64,000 nucleotides of DNA, taken from positions 434,001 through 498,000 of the forward strand of contig CP154956.1 in NCBI GenBank assembly GCA_039621445.1, given 5' to 3'. Shown one piece after another: positions 57,801 through 64,000 of this stretch. A program made the translations under genes and the position numbers. The first letter of the stretch is position 1. Each line of letters starts with the position of its first letter. Source of the DNA: Euglena gracilis (lineage: Eukaryota; Euglenida; Euglenophyceae; Euglenales). The notes beneath the pieces are model-generated. The model had not been told where the DNA came from, did no database searches, and worked only from the letters and a program-made list of their open reading frames with translations.

Positions 57801-60245
57801 TTTCACAGACCACCCAGCAGAATAAAGTTGAGTTTTCCTGGGAGCTGGAACCATGTTTTTTGCGCAAATTTTACATGCATTCTACCGTGTTCGGCTTGAA
57901 AACAGAAGGGAAAATGCCAAATTGCACGTTTTTCGAAACAAAATTCCCCCCATCATGGGTTTTGATGGTGTTAAACATATGTGCAGTGCATTTTGCGCTC
58001 AAAAATTTACCCCAAAAATCTACGAAGTATTTGGCCAAATAATATCCCCCCTCCCAACAATATCCCCCCTGATGGTTGACTCCGGCCGACCAAGTAATAT
58101 TTCCGGAGGGGGTTTCATTTGGGAGGAGGGGTTACTGACAACTACGAATAAGAATTCGACCCCCCACCAACTACAGATAAGCACCAATCCCTGGTGAGGG
58201 GGGGAGGGGGGAGATTACCCCCACCATATCATTCCATACAGCCGTTCCCCTGATTGTCACATTTGGGCGACAGATCAGACCCCCCCCTCGGGTGCTGGGT
58301 GCTCCTCATTTGGGAGGAAGGTGTTTGAAGCCAACCTTCCTGAGGGGGGTGTGGGCGAGGGGGGGAGTCAACGTGATGCACACAAAGTCGTCGCCCTGGG
58401 GCCTGGCCGGATGCGGGCGTTCACGGACGCGTTCCGCAGTGCCGAGCAGGTGTGGCGGTTCTACACGCAGCTGACGGATATCGACGGATTGGACTGGCGG
58501 GCAGGGGGGGTCCTGGCAGACCATTTAGAATTTTGTGCCCATCAGGGCTGAAATTTGTAACGTACGCAGTATATTCGGGGGTTTTTTTGGTCCCTGGCAT
58601 CACACTTCAGTGACACCATTGTTTTGACAGCCAAGGTGTTGAGAAAAGGTGTGTTGTCTTTCACGCGGTTTCCGCCGGCAAATGTGTAATTTTTTCCATG
58701 GGTTGATTTCAGCAACGGAGGTGCGTTGAAGTTGAAGGCCAGTGGGTTTCCTGCCGTCTAAGCATCGGCCTTGCCTGAGCACCACTACCCTATCTTCCCT
58801 TCTCCAAAAAGAGGGTTTTGTTATTTGTTCTTTTTTATTTGTTCATTATTCAGAGAGCGCACTCGTTGAATTATGTCTGCCAGGGGATTAATGCTAAATT
58901 TGAACAAAACTCCCAACATGAAACCAACGCCGAAAACGTTTCCGTGCCGGAATTCGCCGCCCGATCACAGGATGCCCCTCCACCCCTCGACCACAGGGTC
59001 TCATGACCCGGTCATGTGCTCGCCCCCTCGCCCCACCTCTCACCATCCCCCCCTGAGACCCCGGTGGTACAACCGCTTCTACTTCCACGGCCACTGCGAC
59101 CGCGCGGCCGTGGAGTGGCACTACCTGCACCGCGGCGTGTTCCACTGCTTCCGCGGCAACGCACGGGGCAGAACGGGCACCTGTTTGCCGTCCGTTGGGC
59201 GGGGGTTGACGCTCCCTGTACAGTCCTGGCAACCGAGAACCTGTGTGTTGTGGGTGGTGGTGGAGGGGGAACCTTCCCACACACTGGCCGACCCATGGAG
59301 TCCCGACATTCTGGTAAGGGGCCAGGGCACTACGGGAATTGGCTAAACAGCCAGGGTGGTGGGGGGGGGGGGTCGACCCCACCTCCACCACCTCCTCCCG
59401 TATTTTCGGGAGCACCGGTTTTCGACCCTGCACATTTCTCCTGGCTCCGAAGGCGCCGGGAAAAATTTGTTCAAAAAATTGTGAAAAGGTTGTGGTGGGT
59501 GGGAGGGAACCTGCGCACACACTGGCCAACCCATGTCGATCCGGCAACCTGGTACGGGGGGTGAACCCCCACTCGAACCTCCCTGTCCAGCCCCGGCAAC
59601 TGGGAACCTATGTGTTGTAGGCAGTGGGGGGAAACCCCCCGGTGTGTGGCGACACTGACCAAACCCATGGAGACCCGGCAACCTGGTACGGGGGGTTGAC
59701 CCCCCACAGGGACCTCCCCATACTTTCATTTACTTTCATTTAGTGCGCCACGGAAAAAAATTTTCTGTGCCGCGTGCGCCGCGGCACCGTAAATTTTGTG
59801 ACCGTGTGCGCCGCGGAATATTTTTTTCTGTGCGCCGCGTGCGCCGTGGCAGCACCACGTGTGCCGCGGCAGCACCACGTGTGCCGCAGCATAGCCATCC
59901 TAATTATCTCCTGTCCGTGCCGTGACACACAAAAAAGCATGTGCCGCGGGAACGTCATTGGTGCGCTGTGGGTGCGTTGTTGGTGCGCCGCGGCAGCGTT
60001 TCAGGCGCGCCGCGGGTGTGCCGCGGCAAAAATTTGATTTTGCGCTGCGTGCGCCGCGGAGAAAAAAATTTTGCGCCGCGAAAATTTTGCGAAGTCTGTC
60101 GCGGCGCACTAAATGAAAGTCCTCCCCGTCCAGCCCCGGCAACGTGTACGCGATGCCCAACCGCCACCAACTGGCCCGGGACGGCATGGTGGAGCACGCC
60201 TGCCGGGCCTCCCGCTGGTCGACGCCACCGCAGCGTCGGCTCTAG
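42583..60245 (+). CDS. Second spliced gene; glycosyltransferase-like core
   Basis: A series of short plus-strand exons with uniform codon style and GT-AG borders between 42,583 and a TAG at 60,243-60,245. In the middle, NKGLDIGPFFTVLWQIL followed by YDYVLKFHFKSNARDAM matches the N-K/R-G-x-D-I-x-P-F...Y-D-Y-x-L-K-x-H-x-K-S pattern of RgpF/rhamnan-synthesis-like glycosyltransferases, and GNVFLGQGGLL could be the later A/G-G-x-M/V-F-x-x-R motif. The remaining exons are not diagnostic. Whether all belong to one transcript is inference: the exon at 50,210 could end in a stop at 50,326, which would split the region into two genes. Confidence 0.5.
43137..43422. mobile_element. hAT-like element A1, TSD CCTG(G/T)GAG
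   Basis: Left end CAGGCTTCTTTTTAAG, right end CTTTAAAAGAAGCCTG. Flanked by CCTGGGAG (43,129-43,136) and CCTGTGAG (43,423-43,430). Interior: long C/G runs, CCGCGCCGGAGGCGC and the GGCGCGAAGCGCC hairpin. Confidence 0.82.
43431..43674. mobile_element. hAT-like element B1 inserted next to A1
   Basis: Left end CAGGGGTTTTCATCAG, right end CTTAAAAAAAACCCCTT. Flanked by CCTGTGAG (43,423-43,430) and CCTGGGAG (43,675-43,682). Same family as 62,888-63,140. It shares its left target copy with the right target copy of A1. Confidence 0.78.
43986..44304. mobile_element. hAT-like element, TSD GTCGGTGC
   Basis: Left end CAGGCCGTATTTTAG, right end GTAAAAAACAGCCTG. Perfect 8-bp flanks GTCGGTGC at 43,978-43,985 and 44,305-44,312. 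Interior C/G runs and a GGCGCCGAAGGCGCC hairpin. Confidence 0.85.
44356..44432 (+). CDS. Exon of the second gene
   Basis: Acceptor GTGCTGACAG after a pyrimidine tract. Encodes DDLPGALPHLQTLPAAAS then ILWAHGSG. Possible donor GGC|GTCCCC. A hAT-like element ends 52 bp upstream (44,304). Confidence 0.55.
45770..45823 (+). CDS. Exon of the second gene, 54 nt
   Basis: Encodes FDYVWFDNANWLRMTSLL. Acceptor CTGCTGAAG, donor TTG|GTGAAC, phase 0 at both ends. Confidence 0.55.
45985..46425. repeat. C/G-rich interspersed element related to 30,290-30,450
   Basis: The right part (CATTAAAAACCTCATTT, then GGGGGTCTAGCTAGTGG and TTTTTTCCAGTGTC) matches the right half of the hAT-like element at 29,971-30,493. 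The left part contains AATAATACCCCCC and CCGACTTCGG(C) motifs also seen near 53,820, 54,090 and 58,080. Termini not resolved. Confidence 0.5.
47383..47416 (+). CDS. Possible micro-exon of the second gene
   Basis: Acceptor GCGGTGCAG. Encodes NALRFLQGNAT. Donor CCG|GTGTGC. Only 34 nt, so weakly supported. Confidence 0.35.
47787..47868 (+). CDS. Exon of the second gene
   Basis: Acceptor GGTGCTCAG. Encodes HGTLTATLNLHLKDPFQG then TALKFLWPM. Donor ATGG|GTAGCA. Confidence 0.55.
47948..48060. repeat. (CAA/CAG)n trinucleotide repeat
   Basis: About 110 bp of CAACAACAG and CAGCAGCAG units, intronic. Downstream of the preceding donor site, so not expected to encode polyglutamine. Confidence 0.95.
49443..49528 (+). 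CDS. Exon of the second gene
   Basis: Acceptor CCCCCATTAG. Encodes LAVHLASHPAKYLRPVFTA then IHAIDPIQI. Donor ATC|GTGTGG. Clear high-GC codon pattern. Confidence 0.65.
50035..50140. repeat. GGCGTGACC minisatellite (intron 3' end)
   Basis: Degenerate GGCGTGAC(C/T) units, related to the array at 30,700-30,922 and likewise just upstream of an exon. Confidence 0.75.
50210..50292 (+). CDS. Exon of the second gene
   Basis: Acceptor GTGGAGCAG. Encodes PTVGAHLWLTFFPAENRR then PVLLAAREA. Donor GCCG|GTGCCC. If that donor is not used the frame ends at TAG 50,326, making this a terminal exon. Confidence 0.6.
50690..51378. mobile_element. Foldback element with arms of about 150 bp
   Basis: The left arm (TTAGTTGCACCAAGGCTTC... 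to CCGGGTGAGCAACTCTGG, about 50,690-50,825) is matched inversely by 51,235-51,378. The same sequence family appears inside the hAT-like element at 30,000-30,085 (TTAGTTGCACTAAGGCTTC). The centre is about 400 bp with no gene. Confidence 0.75.
52120..52305. repeat. (GT)n / (TTGTG)n microsatellite
   Basis: About 40 bp of GT followed by about 145 bp of the pentanucleotide TTGTG. Confidence 0.96.
52456..52608 (+). CDS. Exon: glycosyltransferase-like, N-K-G-L-D-I-G-P-F motif
   Basis: Encodes RNKGLDIGPFFTVLWQIL then RCRYDQRPDDAR, matching the region just before the Y-D-Y-x-L-K-x-H motif of RgpF-like glycosyltransferases. Both borders are uncertain. A GC donor (CGG|GCAAAA) is possible, but its phase does not match the next exon. 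Confidence 0.6.
53538..53652 (+). CDS. Exon: glycosyltransferase-like, YDYVLKFHFKS motif
   Basis: Acceptor CTGCTGGCAG. Encodes YDYVLKFHFKSNARDAMARQ then AAMFFRVSTLLGR. The Y-D-Y-x-L-K-x-H-x-K-S pattern is the most recognisable part of the gene. Donor AGA|GTGATG or an earlier GC site. Confidence 0.65.
54715..54856. repeat. Poly(T) tract
   Basis: About 140 bp of nearly pure T. Lys-only minus-strand frames here are artefacts. Confidence 0.97.
55549..55865. mobile_element. hAT-like element A2, TSD ATCGGGGT
   Basis: Left end CAGGCTTCTTTTTAAG, right end GTAAAAAGCAGCCTG. Flanks ATCGGGGT at 55,541-55,548 and 55,866-55,873. It shares TATACCTTTTCGGCGCGAAG and GCCTTTAA(T/C)GGGCCCG with A1. Confidence 0.87.
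55943..56091 (+). CDS. Exon of the second gene
   Basis: Encodes HIAGDAVLLFPDSNVWFAG then ANRAATQAVARAVSAPA. Donor CATG|GTATAC. The acceptor is one of several AGs between 55,927 and 55,942. Confidence 0.6.
57224..57360 (+). CDS. Exon of the second gene
   Basis: Encodes MTEIAEALGVPWAKVLLI then GNVFLGQGGLL; the latter could be the G-N/T-x-F motif that follows the K-x-H-x-K-S motif in RgpF-like enzymes. Borders approximate. Confidence 0.5.
57600..57745. repeat. ACTACGGATA minisatellite
   Basis: Degenerate 10-11 bp units ACTACGGATAA/G. Related single units occur near 55,285-55,320 and 58,135. Confidence 0.8.
58392..58507 (+). CDS. Exon of the second gene
   Basis: Encodes MRAFTDAFRSAEQVWRFYTQ then LTDIDGLDWRAG. 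Acceptor possibly CACACAAAG. The frame and codon style are convincing, the borders less so. Confidence 0.55.
59058..59165 (+). CDS. Exon of the second gene
   Basis: Acceptor CCCCCTGAG. Encodes RWYNRFYFHGHCDRAAVEW then HYLHRGVFHCFRGNAR. No clear GT donor; a GC donor after GGCAAC or nearby is possible. Confidence 0.55.
59205..59715. repeat. Degenerate tandem repeat containing copies of a 3' splice site
   Basis: Units of about 110-190 bp share ACACTGGCC(G/A)ACCCATGGAG, CCGGCAACCTGGTACGGGG and a C(C/T)CTGT(C/A)CAG(C/T)CC(C/T)GGCAAC segment. The last closely matches the acceptor and first bases of the real exon at 60,134. Confidence 0.7.
59732..60120. mobile_element. TIR element rich in TGCGCCGCGG
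   Basis: ACTTTCATTTAGTGCGCC at 59,732 is matched inversely at 60,103-60,120 (GGCGCACTAAATGAAAGT). The interior is built from TGCGCCGCGG units alternating with AAAATTTT. CCTCCCC flanks both sides (59,713-59,719 and 60,121-60,127) and is a likely target duplication. It ends about 13 bp before the 3' splice site of the exon at 60,134. Confidence 0.7.
60134..60245 (+). CDS. Terminal exon of the second gene
   Basis: Acceptor CCCCGTCCAG. Encodes PGNVYAMPNRHQLARDGM then VEHACRASRW and a TAG at 60,243-60,245. A palindromic element begins 3-5 bp after the stop. Confidence 0.6.
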
Positions 60246-60247
60246 GC

Positions 60248-61204
60248 GGTAGACTGGGGGGGGGGGGGGGAGTGGGTGGTCGGCGGACTAGTCGGCCGAC
60301 CACCCACCTCTCCCCGTTGGATTTTCAATATAAGTCAAAATTTGCACAAACAGGACTTAGCCCTCCAAGTATATTGCCAACATAGAAGGGATTTTGTTAT
60401 TTGAGTGGGGGGTGCGGGGGGGCGGACCCCCCCGCCTATGCCAAAGTGAGCCACAAAAACGACTTAGCCCCCGAGTATGTTGCCAACACAGAAGGGATTT
60501 TGTTATCTGAGGCTCGGATGGGGGTGGAGGGGGGAGTTTTCAGCCTGTCGTGATGCAGAATGCTTGCATTTCTAAAGGATTTTCATGTAATCCCTGTTTC
60601 ATCATTGGTTTTTTACCCCTCCGGACCCCCATCAAGGGCCCACCGACCCCCAACGACCAAAGATTTCCATCTGAGGGTGTTTATGTTGGTGTAAGGCACT
60701 TATTTGGACCCATCCGGACCATTTCCGGGTGATTTGGACCCGCCACAGACCATTTTTATGACCACCGACTAGCCACCGACTAGTTTGAATACAATTTTCT
60801 TCATGGGGCGGGGCCTAAAAGTCGGCGAGACTGGCCCGTAACTACATGAAGAACACACATTACATGTGTGTTCTTTTGCCAAAAGTGGCCCAAAATGGAC
60901 ATTTTGCCCCCAGTTTTTTGCATATTCACCCTCGATTGGGGGGTTCTGGAGCCATTTGGGTGGGTTTTGATTGGTGTTGAGGTTATTTGGACAAAAGTTT
61001 TTTCTCAGGGGGGGGGCCTTAAAAGTCGGCGAGACTGGCCCGTAACTACATTAGAGTGGGTGGTCGGCCGACTAGTCGGCCGACCACCCACTACCCCCCC
61101 CCCCGTCTCGCCAACTAGCTGCCGACCAGGCCTAGTCGGCCGACCAGTTGGGTGGTCGGCCGACTAGTCGGCCGACCACCCACTACCCCCCCCAGTCTAC
61201 CGTC
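60248..61204. mobile_element. Palindrome-rich TIR element
   Basis: CGGTAGACTGGGGGGGG at the left is inverted at the right (CCCCCCCCAGTCTACCG). Inside are three copies of a self-complementary GTGGGTGGTCGGCCGACTAG block (60,270, 61,048, 61,150). CGCAGCGTCGG occurs just outside both ends (60,228 and 61,213). No transposase. It lies directly downstream of the stop codon of the second gene, so it may form part of its 3' UTR. Confidence 0.65.
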
Positions 61205-61270
61205 TGCCACTCGCAGCGTCGGTTGTTGTTTTTTACCATGAAATAAAAAACAAACATGATTTAATTACCC

Positions 61271-61530
61271 GCCCCCCCCTTGTCGTAAGACCACCCCTCA
61301 TTTACGACCACCCCCCGGTCACAGGTTGCAGGTCATGGGGTGTTTTACGACCCCCCCCCCCGGTCGCAGGTTGCAGGTTGCGAAAATTTTAGCACCAGCT
61401 TACCCACGACCGCCCCCTCATTTACGACCACCCCCGGTCGCAGGTTGCAGGTTATGGGGGCGTTACGACCACCCCCCCCCCCCCCCGGTCGCAGGTTGCA
61501 GGAACCCGGTCGTACGACAAGGGGGGGGGG
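61271..61530. mobile_element. TIR element with GGTCGCAGGTTGCAGG repeats
   Basis: CCCCCCTTGTCGTA at the left, TACGACAAGGGGGG at the right. Inside, three copies of GGTCGCAGGTTGCAGG and CTCATTTACGACCACCCCC. Target duplication not evident. Confidence 0.65.
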
Positions 61531-62144
61531 ATTTCGATTTTGTTAAAAATCAACTTACTCATGACCCCCCCTTTGTAGAATAAACGCACCGAATGTATGT
61601 ACACCGAGTGCTTTCAAGGGGGCAATCTTCAGCACTCAGGTTGCAGCAGAGTAAAGCAGTTTTTCGCTGGAGGAGGTGCAGTCATATAACATTATGCATT
61701 ATTCCCCCTTATTTTTTTTAAAACGGGAAGCAGAAAAAAAGTTGTATTACCACAAAGACGTGTGCATTTTTCGGACTGCCTTTTTCTCCCAAACTCGATC
61801 GTTGCCGCCTTTGCTTTCTGCTTTTGTTTGTATTGAGGCTGGATCAGTGGAAAGCGTTGCATTCCTTGAGAAAGCCAAGGTTCACGCACGTTTTTGGCTT
61901 TGGACCCCTCCCCTCCAAATACACAGTGTGGTTCGATTGCTGGACGGGAAATATGGAGGAATGGACAGATGAATAGATGGGTGTGATTTCGTTGCCATGA
62001 AAATCAGCATATAACAGACGTGTGCACCAAATTGAATGTGCAAAGCACTCATACCCAAGAACAATACATTATTCATTATTCCACACACACACACACACAC
62101 ACCACAATTGCTCAGTTTTTAGGTGGGTGCTCGTTGCTGTGACA

Positions 62145-62247
62145 GTGCGGGAGGCCACCCCCGGGAGCGTATCCTGTCCTTCATGCTCAGCGCGCGGGGC
62201 GCCATCGTGCCCCTGCCGGTCCCCGCCGACTGCCACCCGCCTCAGCG
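62145..62247 (+). CDS. Exon of a third gene
   Basis: Acceptor GTGACAG. Encodes RERILSFMLSARGAIVPLP then VPADCHPPQR. Donor CG|GTGTCC. High-GC codon use as in the other host exons. No domain recognised, and the remainder lies outside the window or was not found. Confidence 0.5.
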
Positions 62248-62659
62248 GTGTCCGGCGGCCCGCCCCTGACCCCGCACAGCACACAAGCCCCCCCCCCCCC
62301 GACCCCCTCGCGACCCCTCCCCCAACCCTCGCCCGCCCCAACCTGCGTGCCAGCCTTTTCCGCCCCGAGTGGAATGGAACAGAACAATATTTGGGGCATT
62401 GGCTGTGCACGGGCATGTGCCTTCTACGCGGCATGGTTTTTTTGTTGCTGCGAGCATCATTGTTGGCTGCCTAGCCAAAAGGAAGAAAAAATTCCCCCTC
62501 AGAGGACAGCTATCTGGCATACTTGCGTAGAATGCTCTCTTTGGGATTTGCGTCCTCTTCTGCTAACTTCTGATGAATTTGGGGTTGGATGGTTTCGATG
62601 AAAAAAAAAATTGAAAAATAAATTGGGAGCTTCGTTGGTCCAATTTCCTTACCTCAGTG

Positions 62660-62770
62660 CCCACATATACACGTTTCACGTTTCGTTTCACACATTTCTC
62701 ATTTCTCATGTTTACCTCGGTGCCCACATATACACGTTTCACGTTTCGTTTCACACATTTCTCGTTTCGT
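62660..62770. repeat. Tandem direct repeat of about 65 bp
   Basis: TCAGTGCCCACATATACACG... at 62,654 recurs at 62,718 (TCGGTGCCCACATATACACG), each followed by TTTCACGTTTCGTTTCACAC. Confidence 0.85.
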
Positions 62771-62887
62771 TTCCGGGAATGATGGTTTCTCAAAATTGTT
62801 TGTTATCTCAAAAACAAATGTATCTGGAGCAATTTGCATTGCTTGAGTTTTGAACTCATTTGATGACCCATGTTGCAATACCTGGAA

Positions 62888-63140
62888 CAGGGGTTTTTTT
62901 AGTCGTGGACCCCCGGGGGGGGTAGTGTGGGTGGGTCCGGCCGAGCCCCCCCCCGGGGGGTCCCCCCGGAGGGGGGTGGGATATACTTTTCGGCGCCGAA
63001 AAAGTGCTGTTTTAGCACTTTTCGCAATTTTTCGGCCATTTCTTTGTGAGTCCCCCGGGACCCCCCCCCCGGGGGGGCCCCCCCAGGGGGTGGGTGGGTG
63101 GGGGTGACCCCTCTCCCCCCCGGTCTTAAAAAAACCCCTG
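62888..63140. mobile_element. hAT-like element B2, TSD ACCTGGAA
   Basis: Left end CAGGGGTTTTTTTAG, right end CTTAAAAAAACCCCTG. Perfect flanks ACCTGGAA at 62,880-62,887 and 63,141-63,148. The interior shares GTGCTGTTTTAGCACTTTTCG with B1. Confidence 0.88.
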
Positions 63141-64000
63141 ACCTGGAACTTCCTATCTCTGAGTCACGAAGTAGCAGAGAAAACACCTCACAAAATTTTG
63201 CAAAAGGCCGGCATTACTTCGTACGTCAAATGCTTGTTTTTTTTAAAATTGCAACTGCTGTCATTCATTTTGGGGGTGATTATCCAAAAAGAATCTTCAT
63301 ACTTTTCATTTCCATGTCACCAATAATCACCAAGGTCGTGATCCCGGGTCGCCTGGCCCGTTGCCTGTGTGAAGCCAACCAAAACAGGATGGTGTGGACG
63401 CTTGATTTACTACTGTGACGGATCACCCCCGTGTTTGACCCCCCCTGTTTGATCCCCCCGGGTCTATTCCAAAGTATTTTTCCCGAAGTTGTTGTTCAAC
63501 CCCTTTTCCCCAACCCAGTGATTCATTTTGACTCTGCTGGGGATCTCACAGGCCTAAGTTGTTCACTTCTTCTTTCGCTGCCCTCCCAGGTCAGATGGCA
63601 TGCGCCCCTCCGGCTTCCGATTCCTGCTTTTCTGTGCGTACTTTGTGGTTCCTGTCTGGCAACAATGCCCGATCTCTCCCAACTCCGACCGGAGGTCTGC
63701 TCTGGCAAGGCACTGCACACCCCAACATCGTTTGCGCTGGTTGGATAATTGCCATTGGTATTGCGCTTTATGGTAGATTTCTCCTTGCTGTTTCTGTTGT
63801 TTTTTTGTCTTTTCTATTGTTTTCTATTTAACTTCCACATCATTATTTTCTGGTTTAATTTTAATGAAAGCCGCATTTTCATGATGAGGTGTATTACAAA
63901 CATTAAGGATGCTGCTAGCCAGGTTGCAAAAATAAATGTGTTTTACAAACAATTTCATTACCTGTTTCTTCATTCTATCACAAGCCAGGTTTCGTTGCTC

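Overview
The window looks like nuclear DNA of a flagellated protist. The genes are split into short, GC-rich plus-strand exons separated by kilobase-scale introns. Splice sites are mostly GT-AG, with several apparent GC-AG introns. The introns are packed with microsatellites, long C/G runs and small inverted-repeat transposons. One host gene encodes an axonemal EFHC1/RIB72-type DM10 protein, so the organism makes cilia or flagella. The KGKG-rich Gag tail and the methyltransferase-bearing retrotransposon recall dinoflagellates and related alveolates, but that lineage guess is inference.

Layout. 1-4.3 kb: no gene recognised. 4.3-4.9 kb: (GA)n then (TA)n microsatellite. 4.94-8.63 kb and 20.85-22.11 kb (minus strand): two halves of one unrecognised, mobile-element-like gene with a KG-rich basic stretch and two Cys/His zinc-binding regions. 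It carries three frame changes and one in-frame stop. 8,631-20,848 (plus): a 12.2-kb Ty3/gypsy chromovirus inserted into that gene, with 789/797-bp LTRs, 4-bp target duplication (TCCT), primer-binding-site-like sequence, a very long Gag, and a Pol that carries a DNA cytosine-5 methyltransferase domain, a second NPPW methyltransferase-like domain, protease, RT, RNase H, DD35E integrase and a chromodomain. 22.1-38.4 kb: exons of the EFHC1-like gene; the nested transposons lie in the intron before the first visible exon. 42.6-60.2 kb: exons of a second plus-strand gene, part of which resembles a glycosyltransferase of the RgpF-like type. 62.1 kb: one exon of a third gene that runs out of the window.

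The most interesting object is the retrotransposon. Domain order is coiled-coil/Cys-rich Gag, KG-rich nucleic-acid-binding tail, Cys-rich linker, C5 cytosine methyltransferase, NPPW (N6A-MTase-like) domain, protease, RT-RH-IN, chromodomain. Retrotransposons that captured C5 methyltransferases have been reported from dinoflagellates and charophytes. The combination with a second methyltransferase-like domain and a chromodomain deserves checking. This copy is probably inactive: frame changes in the 5' half, stops before the methyltransferase and before the chromodomain, altered protease glycines, and LTRs that differ at roughly 30 positions by eye.

The introns also hold at least seven non-autonomous hAT-like elements with CAG...CTG ends and 8-bp target duplications, two of them inserted back to back at the same target, plus several large foldback elements.
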